Part shown: piece by piece, positions 35,976-47,363 of the stretch
How positions within the stretch are numbered: the first letter of the stretch is position 1
How the letters are laid out: each line of letters starts with the position of its first letter
From: Neomegalonema sp.
Lineage (GTDB): Bacteria > Pseudomonadota > Alphaproteobacteria > Rhodobacterales > Rhodobacteraceae
DNA: 64,000 bases
Direction: 5' to 3'
Assembly: GCA_022760355.1 (NCBI GenBank)
Contig: JALEGB010000035.1
Coordinates: 1 to 64,000 of the forward strand
Program-made: the position numbers and the translations under genes
Notes under the pieces: generated by a model
What the model was told of the DNA's origin: nothing
Database searches by the model: none
The model's input: only the letters and a program-made list of their open reading frames with translations

Positions 35976-37784
35976 CTACAGCCTCGGCCCGTCAAAGGCG
36001 CCGACCTGTTCGGCGAACCAGATAAAGAACTCGAGCAGCATCGGGCCGCCGACCCAGAACAACGCCAAGACGAGGCCGAGCACCGCCAGAACGCCGAGCG
36101 GCGCGGCGAGGAGGGAGGCGGCCCAGATCCGCCGCTTCGCTTCATCGACAATCGCCTCCCGCTCCGCCTCCGGCGCGTCGGGCAATCTCGCCGCCAGATA
36201 GCGCGCGGCGCCGCCGGCGCGATAGTCGAGCAGCGCGCCGATGGCGGCGTAGGCGTGGATCATGGTCGGGATCAGGGTGGAGAAATAGGTGAAATAGAGC
36301 CAGCCATAGCTCCAGGGCTGGGCCTGGATATCCAGCAGCACTGCTTTTAGATCGATCAATGTCGGCCCCGCCGGCCCGCCGACGCGCAGCATATGGATCG
36401 CCCAGATCGAGGCGCACCCCAGCCCGACAAACAGCGCCAAGCCGGCGAACAGATCGAAGAGGGCGAGCAGGATCGTCCATCCCCGCTTTGCCGCAGCGCC
36501 CAGCCGCATCAGCCACCGGGTGAGGCCGATAGAGAGAAAGTCAAACAGCGCATTGGCGAGGGGGAGAACAACAATGAACAGCAGCACGGCGCCGGTTTCC
36601 GCAGCTGTTCGATCCTTGGTGACTCGCAGCCCGTCGGAGACGCCCAGCGCCCAGAACAGGCCCCAGCCGAGCAACGCGGCGATCGTCAGCCGCGCCAAGA
36701 GCGGCGCGCCGATACGGTCGCCAGCCCAACGGAGCCCGACCACGCAGACGAAAGCGCCGAACAGAACTGGGATAGAGACAGTCTGGACTGCGGATTCGAA
36801 TGCGACTGCGAATGCGCCTGCGAATGCGACTGCGAGTCCGCCTGCGAATGCGAATACGAATGCTGTTACGAGTGCGAGTGCGACTGCGAATGCGACTGTG
36901 AATGTGAATGCGAATGCGAATGCGACTGCGACTGCGACTGCGACTGCGCCTGCGCCTGCGACTGCGAATGCGAGAGGGTCAACTGCGCCGGCGGCGCCTT
37001 CGGACCGACCTCTGCGCCGCCGGCGCAGTTGTATGAGAACCACCGCCAACAATCCGATGACAACTCCGCCAATTGCCGCCCGCGCCCACGGCTCGGCTTT
37101 GGCCGCGTCCGCCAGCGTCACCGGCCCGAGCCTGACGCTTTCGCCCAGCAGCGCAAACTGGATCAGGAAAGAAAGCGCCGGATAGGCCAGCGCCAGCAAC
37201 AGGGTCAGATCAAGCAGATTGGGCGTAAAGCTTCGCCACACCGCCCGTTGGCCTGGCGGCGCCGCGCCGTCGACCACCCGCTCCACCCGATCCAGCAGCC
37301 GGATGATCCGGTCCCGATAGCCGAAGGCGAGCAGCGCCTGCTGGATCTGATCCGCGGCGCGGGCGATTGAGACCGTTTCCTTCGGCGCCGCCGGCGCCCC
37401 AACAATCCGGTCGAGCCCGGCGCAGAGATCGAACCATTCCTTGCCCGTCCGCTCCCCCCGCCAGCCGGTCAGATCACCATATTGCACAAAGAAAAACCGC
37501 CCCGGCGGCTCAACCGCATCGATCCGAACCTGCGCCAGCTTGCCCGCCTGCCGGCCAACCTCCGCCTCCAAGATCACCTCGGAGCTCACGACGCTCTTTT
37601 TCGACCAGAGGACGAGGATCACCTCCGCCTTCTCCAGCTCCTCATCCAGCCGCTCCCGCCATTTCTCGCCGGGGATCAGGTCATAATCCCAAAAGACCTC
37701 ATAGCCCTGAGCCTGCAACGCCGTGACCAGCGGCTGCACCCGCTCCCGATCTCGCCGCGTATAGGAAAGAAACACCTGCGCCAC
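35976..37784 (-). CDS. TIR domain protein with a multi-span membrane region
   Basis: 602 residues, GTG start at 37784 preceded by AAGGGGGG. Residues 1-140 are a TIR domain (AQVFLSYTRRDRERV, WDYDLIPGEKWRERL, VILVLWSKKSVVSSEVILEA), with Glu73 aligned to Glu73 of the TIR-SUMF1 protein. Hydrophobic spans begin near residue 190 and continue to the C-terminus, perhaps nine or more. Residues 271-333 are an Ala-X alternation (AVAVAVAFAFAF, then FAVALALV) encoded by a hexanucleotide repeat. Bacterial membrane TIR proteins may sense or signal damage through NAD breakdown; this is inference. No described fusion is recognised by me. Confidence 0.8.
   Translation of the reverse strand: MAQVFLSYTRRDRERVQPLVTALQAQGYEVFWDYDLIPGEKWRERLDEELEKAEVILVLWSKKSVVSSEVILEAEVGRQAGKLAQVRIDAVEPPGRFFFVQYGDLTGWRGERTGKEWFDLCAGLDRIVGAPAAPKETVSIARAADQIQQALLAFGYRDRIIRLLDRVERVVDGAAPPGQRAVWRSFTPNLLDLTLLLALAYPALSFLIQFALLGESVRLGPVTLADAAKAEPWARAAIGGVVIGLLAVVLIQLRRRRRGRSEGAAGAVDPLAFAVAGAGAVAVAVAVAFAFAFTFTVAFAVALALVTAFVFAFAGGLAVAFAGAFAVAFESAVQTVSIPVLFGAFVCVVGLRWAGDRIGAPLLARLTIAALLGWGLFWALGVSDGLRVTKDRTAAETGAVLLFIVVLPLANALFDFLSIGLTRWLMRLGAAAKRGWTILLALFDLFAGLALFVGLGCASIWAIHMLRVGGPAGPTLIDLKAVLLDIQAQPWSYGWLYFTYFSTLIPTMIHAYAAIGALLDYRAGGAARYLAARLPDAPEAEREAIVDEAKRRIWAASLLAAPLGVLAVLGLVLALFWVGGPMLLEFFIWFAEQVGAFDGPRL
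36787..36974. repeat. Degenerate hexanucleotide tandem repeat inside the TIR membrane gene
   Basis: About 31 units of ACTGCG/AATGCG-type hexamers (plus strand), with variants such as CCTGCG and AGTGCG. On the coding strand each unit is GCA followed by TTC, GTC or similar, giving Ala-Phe or Ala-Val pairs. Because the unit is two codons, gain or loss of a unit lengthens the membrane segment without a frameshift. Confidence 0.9.
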
Positions 37785-37875
37785 GCCACGCCCCCCTTCT
37801 TCGCCGCCGCCTCACGCTTCGGAGTACCCGCCGCCGCCCCGCTTGGCCAGCGGCGAGACACCACCCCGCGCACGC

Positions 37876-39306
37876 TTAGGGTCGAAACCCCGGCTCCGCC
37901 TGCAGCCGCAGCTCCGCAATACGCTCAACCTGCCGGCACGCTTCGGCGAACTCGCTCGGCCGATCATGCTGCAACCGCCGTTGAAAGGCCGCCATGATCC
38001 CGGCCTTATCATGATCCCGCACCGCGATGATGAAGGGGAAGCCGAACTTCGCCACATAATCGGTGTTGAGCTGCGTGAAGGCGGCGCGCTCCTCCTCCGT
38101 CAACGCATCCAGCCCCGCGGAGGCTTGCTCCGCCGTCGACTCCGCCGTCAATCGCCGCGCCTGGGCCAGCTTGCCGGCCAGATCCGGGTGAGCCCGCAAC
38201 ACGCCCAGCCGCTCCGCCTCCGTCGCTGCGCGGAAGGCGCGGCATAGGGCGGAATGCACGCCGGCGGCGCAATCATGCGCCGGCCCCAGCTCATAGGTGA
38301 AGGCGCGCTCCGCAATCCAAGGCGAATGCTCGAAGATCCCGCCATAGGCGCTGACGAACGCCTCCCGGTTCATCTCGGACGGGCGCGGCGCCGCCCCCGT
38401 CGGCGCGGGATGATGCGCGCGCCAATGGTTCGCAATGTCGATCCGGCGCGCGAACCACACTTTCTCGCGCCCCTGCGCATACTCGATAAAGCGGCGCAGC
38501 GCCTCCGCCCGCCCCGGCCGCCCCACAAGCCGGCAATGCAGCCCGATGGACAGCATCTTCGGCGCCCCCGCCGCGCCTTCGGCGTACAGGCAGTCGAAGC
38601 TGTCCTTCAAATAGGTGAAGAACTGATCGCCCGAATTGAACCCCTGCACATTGGCGAAGCGCATGTCGTTCGCGTCCAGCGTATAAGGGGTGATCAGCCG
38701 CCACTGCCCCGCCGCACGCCGCCAATAGGGCAGATCATCGGCGTAACTATCGGCGAAATAAGCGAAATCCCCTTCCTCCGCGGCCAGATCAATCGTGTTG
38801 TTCGAGCATCGGCCCGTATACCACCCCAGCGGCGGCGCGCCGACCACTTCGGTATGCAGCCGGATCGCCTCACGAATATGGGCGCGCTCCTCCTCCGGGC
38901 TGAAATCCTTATACTCGATCCATTTCAGCCCGTGGCTGGCGATCTCCCACCCGCTCGCCTTCATCGCCGCAACCTGCTCGGGGCTCCGGGCCAAGGCGGT
39001 GGCGACGCCATACACCGTCACGGGAACCGCCGCCGCGTCGAAGATCCGACGCACGCGCCAGAACCCGGCGCGCGCGCCATATTCGTAGATCGTCTCCATG
39101 TTCCAATGGCGCTGCCCCGGCCAGGGCTCGCCCGGCACGATCTCGGACAGAAACGCCTCGGAGCCGCTATCGCCATGCAGCAGGCAATTCTCCCCGCCCT
39201 CTTCGTAATTCAGCACGAACTGCACCGCGATCCGCGCCCCGCCCGGCCATTGCGGATGCGGCGGCTCCGCCCCGTAGCCTCCCATGTCTCTGATATAGCG
39301 CGTCAT
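37876..39306 (-). CDS. puuE: Fused allantoinase PuuE and OHCU decarboxylase UraD
   Basis: 476 residues joining two consecutive purine enzymes. Residues 1-300 are a PuuE-type allantoinase of the polysaccharide deacetylase fold: RIAVQFVLNYEEGGENCLLHGD, FWRVRRIFD, EIASHGLKWIEY, IGLHCRLVGRPGR (strings shortened in places). Residues about 315-476 are a UraD decarboxylase: FVSAYGGIFEHSPWIAERAF, LRAHPDLAGKLA and NTDYVAKFGFPFIIAVRDHD. It turns OHCU into S-allantoin and hydrolyses that to allantoate. Last gene of the xdh transcript, two bases after xdhC. Confidence 0.93.
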   Translation of the reverse strand: MTRYIRDMGGYGAEPPHPQWPGGARIAVQFVLNYEEGGENCLLHGDSGSEAFLSEIVPGEPWPGQRHWNMETIYEYGARAGFWRVRRIFDAAAVPVTVYGVATALARSPEQVAAMKASGWEIASHGLKWIEYKDFSPEEERAHIREAIRLHTEVVGAPPLGWYTGRCSNNTIDLAAEEGDFAYFADSYADDLPYWRRAAGQWRLITPYTLDANDMRFANVQGFNSGDQFFTYLKDSFDCLYAEGAAGAPKMLSIGLHCRLVGRPGRAEALRRFIEYAQGREKVWFARRIDIANHWRAHHPAPTGAAPRPSEMNREAFVSAYGGIFEHSPWIAERAFTYELGPAHDCAAGVHSALCRAFRAATEAERLGVLRAHPDLAGKLAQARRLTAESTAEQASAGLDALTEEERAAFTQLNTDYVAKFGFPFIIAVRDHDKAGIMAAFQRRLQHDRPSEFAEACRQVERIAELRLQAEPGFRP

Positions 39307-39308
39307 CT

Positions 39309-40157
39309 TCAGCCCTCCGACAGTCGCCGCCCCGCCGCTTCCCGCAGCAGCATCATTTGCAGGGCGACCGAAACCGCAATTGACGCCGGACGTTTGTCTT
39401 TCGTCGGCGCCGCCCCGATCGGGCAGCAGAGCCGATCGATCGCCTCCTGCGGATGGCCCCGCTCCCGCAATCGCCGCTCAAACAGCGCGCGCTTGGTTTT
39501 GGAGCCGATCAGCCCCAGAAAAGCGAACTCGCCGGCCAGCACGCTGTCGACGATCTCAAGATCTTCGGCGTGGCTGTGGGTCAGCACCAGATGATAGGCC
39601 TGCGCCGGCGCTTCCTCCGCTGCGGCCTCAGGAAAGGGCGTGGCGAGCGTATCGACCCCGCGCGCAATCTCCGCCGCTGAGCCATGGTCGAACGCCCCTA
39701 GGCGCGAGTCGACCCAGGTGATCGCATAATCAAGCGGCGACAGCGCGCGGACGACAGCCTGCCCGACATGCCCCGCCCCATAGACCAACAATGGCGCGCG
39801 CCAAGGCGGCGCATAGGTCGCCCCGCCGGGCCAAAGCAGCAACGGCGGGGTCAGCTCTTCTCCGACCTCATAGCGGCGAAAGGCCAGGGAAAAGGCGCCG
39901 CCGCAGCATTGATCCAACTCCGGCCCGAGCGCGTATCGCTTCTCCCGCCGCCGCTCCGCCGTCGCCAGCATCTCTTGGGCGATCGCAACCGCATCCGCCT
40001 CCGCCGCGCCGCCGCCAACGGTTCCAAATATACAGCTGCAGGACACCACCATCGCGGCCCCGGCCTCCCGCGGCGTCGAGCCCTCCGCGCCAACCACCAG
40101 GATCAGCACCGCCGCCCCGTCGCAGATCACCGCCTGTTTCAGCGCGTCGGCTCTCAT
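39309..40157 (-). CDS. xdhC: Xanthine dehydrogenase accessory protein XdhC
   Basis: 282 residues. XdhC binds molybdenum cofactor, guides its sulfuration and inserts it into the XDH large subunit; it is not in the final enzyme. Visible: LILVVGAEGSTPREAGAAMV, GTVGGGAAEADAV, DQCCGGAFSLAF, a Rossmann-like LLVYGAGHVGQAVVRAL and HLVLTHSHAEDLEIV, ending with FLGLIGSKTKRA. Starts six bases after xdhB. Confidence 0.93.
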   Translation of the reverse strand: MRADALKQAVICDGAAVLILVVGAEGSTPREAGAAMVVSCSCIFGTVGGGAAEADAVAIAQEMLATAERRREKRYALGPELDQCCGGAFSLAFRRYEVGEELTPPLLLWPGGATYAPPWRAPLLVYGAGHVGQAVVRALSPLDYAITWVDSRLGAFDHGSAAEIARGVDTLATPFPEAAAEEAPAQAYHLVLTHSHAEDLEIVDSVLAGEFAFLGLIGSKTKRALFERRLRERGHPQEAIDRLCCPIGAAPTKDKRPASIAVSVALQMMLLREAAGRRLSEG

Positions 40158-40163
40158 CCGCCC

Positions 40164-42535
<2,372 letters not shown>

Positions 42536-42539
<4 letters not shown>

Positions 42540-43978
42540 AGTGAGACCGCGCCGCGGCCGACCAACCGCGTCGCGGTCTCAGGCGCCGACATTTCCAGAT
42601 AGTATTTTTGCAGCAGATTTTTCGCGACTGTCATCCGGTAGCCCGATGTCGCCCGCTGATCATCCAGCGGTTGGAAATCCTGCTCCAGCGCCGCTTGCGC
42701 CGCCGCGATGGTCGCCTGTGACCAGGGCCGCCCGACCATTGCCGCCTCCGCCGCCATCGCCCGCTTTGGGACGCCCGCCATGCCGCCAAAAGCCAACCGC
42801 GCCTCAGTCGCGACGCCCGCCTCGATGACGACGCGAAAGCAGCCCAAGACCGCCGTGATGTCCGAGTCGAACCGTTTCGAGATCTTATAGCAGGCCAAAC
42901 GGCCGGGCGCTTGGTTCGGCAATGTCACCGAGGCGACCAGCTCATAGCGGCTGATATGCTGTCGGCCATACTCAATAAAGAAATCCTCCAGCGGGATCTC
43001 CCGCTCCGCCAGCCCAAGCGCGGCGGCGCTGACCAAGCGAAGCTTTGCCCCAAGGGCGATAAGAGGCGGCGGCAGATCGCCGATCGGCGACCCGTTCGCG
43101 ATGTTCCCGCCGATTGTTCCAGCATTGCGCACCTGGGCGCCGGCGACCCGTCGCAGCAACTCCCCCAAATCAGGGTAGAGCGGCGCAAGCGCCGCGCGCG
43201 CCTCCTCCCAGCTGACCGCTGCGCCGAGTGTCGTATCGGTTGCTGTGGTCTCGATCCGGCGCAGCTCCGCCACCCGCCCGATATAGATCATATCCGAAGG
43301 GTCGTAGCCGTTTTTGGTCACCCAGAGCCCGACATCCGTCGCCCCGGCAATCAGCCGCGCCTCCGGCTGCGCCGCCTTCAGCGACGCCGCCTCCGCCAAC
43401 GATATCGGCGACCAGCAACGCCGCCCATTGGTTTCGTAGGACAATGACGACTCCGCCTCGACAGGCGGGTCAGGCGGCGACGGAGCCGGATCCGCGCGCT
43501 CCTCCGCCGCCGCAGCCGCAGCCTCGATCAACGGGCCATAGCCCGTGCAGCGGCACAGATTGCCGGCCAGCTGATCGGCGACGCATTCAGGCGATGCGGG
43601 CGCGCCATTTTCATAGCCGACCCAAAGGCTCATCACGAATCCAGGCGTGCAAAAGCCGCATTGCGAGCCGTGCAAACGCGCAACCGCCTTCTGGACAGGA
43701 TGCCCATCATCATAGGGCGCGCCAACATGCTCAATGGTCACGACGTCCCGGCCATGCAGCATTGGCAGCAGCTGAATGCAGGCGTTCACCGCAAGCCAGC
43801 CCTGCCCCGGCGCCCGCGTCGCCACCGTGCAGGCGCCGCAGTCGCCTTCCGCGCACCCTTCCTTTGTTCCCGTCATCCGCCGCGTCTCACGCAGCCAATT
43901 CAGGAGCGTCATGGTTGGCGGAGCATCGCGGATTTCGACAAGCTCGCCGTTCAACACAAAACGAACTGGATCGGACAT
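42536..43978 (-). CDS. xdhA: Xanthine dehydrogenase FeS/FAD subunit XdhA
   Basis: 480 residues. The N-terminal 165 residues carry two 2Fe-2S clusters: GCAEGDCGACTVA and CGFCTPGFVMSLW with NLCRCTGYGP. Residues about 185-470 are the FAD-binding CO-dehydrogenase flavoprotein fold (LIAGATDVGLWVTK, RNAGTIGGNIANGSPIGD). It passes electrons from XdhB to NAD. Starts five bases after uraH stop. Confidence 0.95.
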
Positions 43979-43983
43979 TCGCC

Positions 43984-44343
43984 TTAGCTGCCTCGATAGG
44001 TCGAGTAGCCAAACGGCGAAATCAGCAGCGGCACATGATAATGCGCCGCAGGATCGTCAACGCCGAACCGCACCGGCACTTCATCCAGAAACGCCAACGC
44101 GTCCGCCGGCGCATCAGGCCTGGGCCCGAAATAGTCCCCGACATGGAAGATCAGCTCATACCGCCCCGCAATAAGCGCGGCCCCCTCGAGGATCGGATGA
44201 TCGATGCGGCCATCCGCGTTGGTTCGAACATCCGCCACGTGGATCCAACCATCTTCGCCGCCGCAGCGAAACAACTCAATCCGCACATTTGCGGCGGGCC
44301 GGCCCTTCGCCGTGTCCAGCACATGGGTAGTCAACTTGCCCAT
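43984..44343 (-). CDS. uraH: 5-hydroxyisourate hydrolase UraH
   Basis: Transthyretin-like hydrolase of 119 residues that opens 5-hydroxyisourate to OHCU. GKLTTHVLDTAKGRPAANV at the N-terminus and the C-terminal YRGS tetrapeptide are diagnostic; YHVPLLISPFGYSTYRGS is the final stretch. The ATG at 44343 has GAGGAG in front, so the ten-residue upstream extension is rejected. Lies between the ABC permease and xdhA. Confidence 0.95.
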   Translation of the reverse strand: MGKLTTHVLDTAKGRPAANVRIELFRCGGEDGWIHVADVRTNADGRIDHPILEGAALIAGRYELIFHVGDYFGPRPDAPADALAFLDEVPVRFGVDDPAAHYHVPLLISPFGYSTYRGS

Positions 44344-44351
44344 AACGCTCC

Positions 44352-45119
44352 TCAATGGCTCCGAAACGCCCAACGCGCCGTCCGCGCCTCCATCACAGCG
44401 AAGATCGCATAAAGGATGACAGATTCAACGCCGAGCACAACCAAAGCCGCAAAGCCCAGCGCGGTTTGACTGTTGGCGCTGGCGACGGTGATGAACCATC
44501 CCAGCCCCTCATTCGCATTCTGCTGCTCGGCGATGATGGTGCCGATAAAGGCGAGCGTCACCGCAATTTTGAGCGCGCCGAAAATATGCGGCGTCGCCTG
44601 CGGCAGGCTTACCTTCCAGGCGATCGTCCATTTGCCCGCGCCCAGCGCCCGCAGCACATCCTCCATCTCCCGATCCACCGTCGCCGCTGAGGTCGCAACG
44701 TTCACCACAATAGGGAAAAAGCAGATCAAAAACGCCATCCAAACGGCAAGTTCAAAACTGCTGGGAAAGGAGAGAACCAGGATCGGCGCGATCGCCACCT
44801 TCGGCAGAGCGTTGAAAAACACCAGGATCGGATAGGCGCCCTGATAGACGAATTTGGACATGCCCATCGACAGGCCCATCACCACGCCAACAACGATCGC
44901 AACCCCAAACCCGATCAGCGTCGGCCACAGCGTGTAGAGCCCGTGCTTCAGCAACACCCAAGGCTTCTGCAGCATTGCGTTCCACGTCTCGACCACTGTC
45001 GGCAGCTGGTAGGTTGGGGTGAGCCAGCCCGCGAGCTGCCAGAGCCCCAGAAAGACCAGAGCGAACAGAATAGGCGAGAGCGCTTGCATCCAGCGCGCAT
45101 TCCAGATGGAGCTGTTCAT
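44352..45119 (-). CDS. ABC transporter permease of the purine cluster
   Basis: 255 residues, six hydrophobic spans (ALSPILFALVFLGLWQLAGW first), BPD_transp_1 family of the SsuC/TauC/NrtB type. The EAA-type loop reads RALGAGKWTIAWKVSLPQA with TPHIFGALKIAV. ATG 45119 overlaps the ATPase stop. Its position inside the xdh/uraH operon points to uptake of a purine, ureide or related nitrogen compound; the sequence does not fix the substrate. Confidence 0.9.
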   Translation of the reverse strand: MNSSIWNARWMQALSPILFALVFLGLWQLAGWLTPTYQLPTVVETWNAMLQKPWVLLKHGLYTLWPTLIGFGVAIVVGVVMGLSMGMSKFVYQGAYPILVFFNALPKVAIAPILVLSFPSSFELAVWMAFLICFFPIVVNVATSAATVDREMEDVLRALGAGKWTIAWKVSLPQATPHIFGALKIAVTLAFIGTIIAEQQNANEGLGWFITVASANSQTALGFAALVVLGVESVILYAIFAVMEARTARWAFRSH

Positions 45120-45949
45120 GCGGACGCCTCCGCTGCTGGCCCGCGCGCCATGGCGCGGCCGATTTGGTCCCGCAAGCCGCGCACAAACGCGACCATCTCC
45201 GGCTGATAGAGCATGTCCGCATTGCGCGGATGCCCCATAGGGGGCGTTTCAATCGACATAATGTTCGCAGGCCGGTTCGACAGAACGACGACTTTCGACG
45301 CCAGCAAGCTCGCCTCGCGCAAATCATGGGTCACCAATACACAGGTGAACTGCGCCTCGCGCCACAGCCGATAGAGCACCCCCCATAGGTCTTCGCGCGT
45401 AAAGGCGTCGAGCGCCCCAAACGGCTCATCGAGGATCAGGACGCTCGGTTCATGGATGAGCGCGCGGCACAGCGACACCCGCTGGCGCATACCGCCAGAG
45501 AGCTGCGCGGGCGTCAGCTCCGCCGCATCCTGCAGCCCCACGGTCTCCAGCAAGTGCATTGCTCGGGCGCGGTGCTTTGCTTTGCCGGCTTTCGTCCGCA
45601 GCTCGCTCCGGTAGCGCTTCACCACCTCCAGCGGCAGCAGCACATTGTCGATCGCGCTGCGCCACGGCAAAAGGCTGGGGTTCTGGAAGCCCATCCCAAC
45701 GGTGTCCGCCGGCCCCGCGACCAAAGCGCCGCGATTGCGCACCTCGCCCGTCGTCGGCGGCAACAAGCCGGACACAAGCTTCATCAAACTGGATTTGCCG
45801 CAGCCGGACGGCCCGACGACGGCCACGAAGTCGCCCTCGGGCACATCGAAACTGATTTCGTCGAGCGCATGTACGCCGCCGTGGCCTGGATAGGTTAATC
45901 CGACCCGCTGTAGGCTCAGCCCGGCGGTCTTGTCGCTGTCATCTTGCAT
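45116..45949 (-). CDS. ABC transporter ATP-binding protein of the purine cluster
   Basis: 277 residues with one complete ABC domain: Walker A VGPSGCGKSSLM, signature [15 protein letters not shown], Walker B VLILDEPFGALD, switch histidine in LVTHDLREASLLA. Belongs to the SsuB/TauB/NrtD group. Works with the permease and the binding protein on either side; coupled to the permease by ATGA overlap. Confidence 0.92.
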   Translation of the reverse strand: MQDDSDKTAGLSLQRVGLTYPGHGGVHALDEISFDVPEGDFVAVVGPSGCGKSSLMKLVSGLLPPTTGEVRNRGALVAGPADTVGMGFQNPSLLPWRSAIDNVLLPLEVVKRYRSELRTKAGKAKHRARAMHLLETVGLQDAAELTPAQLSGGMRQRVSLCRALIHEPSVLILDEPFGALDAFTREDLWGVLYRLWREAQFTCVLVTHDLREASLLASKVVVLSNRPANIMSIETPPMGHPRNADMLYQPEMVAFVRGLRDQIGRAMARGPAAEASA

Positions 45950-46005
45950 CGGCGCGCCCCCTGTTCAACGAGCGGCCCGCCATGGACAAAGCGGACCGCT
46001 CAACC

Positions 46006-46028
46006 TGCGGCGCGTCACTTGCGCCGCA
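46006..46028. terminator. Hairpin between binding protein and ATPase genes
   Basis: TGCGGCGC (46006-46013) pairs with GCGCCGCA (46021-46028) over a seven-base loop, just after the binding-protein stop. Similar to the nrtA-nrtB hairpin; likely mRNA stabilisation or partial termination. Confidence 0.5.
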
Positions 46029-46033
46029 AGCTG

Positions 46034-47044
46034 TTATTTCAGCATCAGCTCGGATTTTGGCGGCAGATACTTGGAGGTAAACAGCTTCGCCATGCTTGGC
46101 GGCGTTTTGAACGCATAAGTTAGCATCAGCTGCTTCAGCCCCGCCTCAAACCGTTCTTTGTCAACGCCGCCCATGCCGTTTTCGGCCACGTAAGGCGTAA
46201 GCACGTGATCCCGGATCGCGATCTTCAACCGCTCGGTTTCGGTCTCAGCAACCGCCAGGTCGTTGCGCTTCAGCAGCTTCTCAATCGCCGCTTCAGGATT
46301 GGCGACGGCTTTCGCCCAACCTTTGGCGATTGCGCCAAGAAACGCAGTGACGACTTTCGGGTTCGCTTTGGCGAACTCCGTGTTCACGATCACGACGTTG
46401 CCATACAGCTTCAGCCCATAATCGGACATCAGCATCACGACGATATCGTCAGCTGGAACGCCCTTGGCCTTCAGGTTGATGTAGGATGAGAACGAGTAGC
46501 CCGTGATCGCGTCCACCTTGCCGGCGGCCAGCATCGGCTCGCGCACCGGAAAGCCGACATTCTCAATCTTAACCTTGCTCGCATCGATGCCGGTTGCGGC
46601 GACAAAAGCTTTCCACTGCGCGTAGGCGCCGTCCGGCGCAGGGGCGCCAAGGATCTTGCCCTCAAGGTCCTTTGGCTTCGCCACGCCCCGGGACTTGGTG
46701 GAAATGATCGCAAAGGGCGGCGCGTCATACACCATCATCACTGCGATAACAGGCGCGTCTGGGTTGCTGTCGAGGAACTTCGCCAACGAGTTGATGTCGG
46801 CGAAACCAAACGGATAGGAGCCGCTGGCGACCTTAGGGATAGCGTCAAGCGAGCCTTTGCCGCTGTCGATGGTGACTTTCAGGCCAGCCTTGGCGAAGTC
46901 CCCTTCATCGATAGCGACAAAATACGGCGCTGCGGGCCCCTCAAACTTCCAGTCGAGGGCAAATTTTACGGCCGTTTGCGCCGCTGCGGCGCTCGAGAGC
47001 GCGGCGAGACCGGCAAAAACGGCGAATGCGCGGATCAATTTCAT
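46034..47044 (-). CDS. ABC transporter substrate-binding protein (NMT1/THI5-like)
   Basis: Periplasmic binding protein of 336 residues. A Sec signal peptide is clear: MKLIRAFAVFAGLAALSSAA followed by AAQ. The mature start VKFALDWKFEGPAAPYFVAI is the NMT1/SsuA-like pattern used for pyrimidine precursors, sulfonates and nitrogen compounds; YPFGFADINSLAKFL and GYSFSSYINLKAKG follow. ATG 47044 has AAGGAAA upstream; 44 upstream codons are rejected. First gene of the importer-xdh transcript. Substrate probably a purine breakdown compound, by context only. Confidence 0.9.
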   Translation of the reverse strand: MKLIRAFAVFAGLAALSSAAAAQTAVKFALDWKFEGPAAPYFVAIDEGDFAKAGLKVTIDSGKGSLDAIPKVASGSYPFGFADINSLAKFLDSNPDAPVIAVMMVYDAPPFAIISTKSRGVAKPKDLEGKILGAPAPDGAYAQWKAFVAATGIDASKVKIENVGFPVREPMLAAGKVDAITGYSFSSYINLKAKGVPADDIVVMLMSDYGLKLYGNVVIVNTEFAKANPKVVTAFLGAIAKGWAKAVANPEAAIEKLLKRNDLAVAETETERLKIAIRDHVLTPYVAENGMGGVDKERFEAGLKQLMLTYAFKTPPSMAKLFTSKYLPPKSELMLK

Positions 47045-47363
47045 CTTGCGTTTCCTTCCCTTCGCGGCCCTTCGGCGCGCCGACGGCGAGACCTGCGACC
47101 AACGAATGCGCGGCGCATATCGCGCCGACACAGCACGCAAGCACAGCACGCAAGTGTGTTCAAGTGTGCAGCGCACAAATTACAAGCACAGGCAGGAGGG
47201 CGCTTTAATAATAGGCGCCAAGCTTCGAATGAGGCGGGGTTCGCTCTCGAAATAGGCACGAAATCAGCCTGGTGCCGAAGGGCTACGGCCCGGCGCCATG
47301 GTCCGCAACCTCACAAAGCCGATGATCGACGCGCGACGGCGGCGCAGAGCAATCGCCGCCAGC
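47045..47363 (-). promoter_or_regulatory. Region upstream of the importer-xdh transcript
   Basis: 319 bases between puuD and the binding-protein gene. It holds a 13-bp tandem repeat (47129-47154) and CAAGTGTG twice with ten-base spacing (47151-47158, 47161-47168), then a short AT-rich stretch near 47170-47215. No ORF is credible. Probably the promoter and operator area of the operon. Confidence 0.45.
47129..47154. repeat. 13-bp tandem repeat upstream of the purine operon
   Basis: CACAGCACGCAAG occurs twice back to back. The second copy runs into CAAGTGTG, which is itself repeated ten bases later. Helical spacing suggests regulator binding on one DNA face. Confidence 0.5.

Noticed and set aside
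36787..36974. Tandem repeat as a CRISPR array
   Set aside because: Unit is six bases with no spacers and lies inside a coding frame.
36393..37370. Cys-Glu-Asp repeat protein on the plus strand over the hexamer tract
   Set aside because: The strings arise from the period-six repeat in an antisense frame; flanking residues look like shadow coding and the TIR membrane gene explains the DNA.
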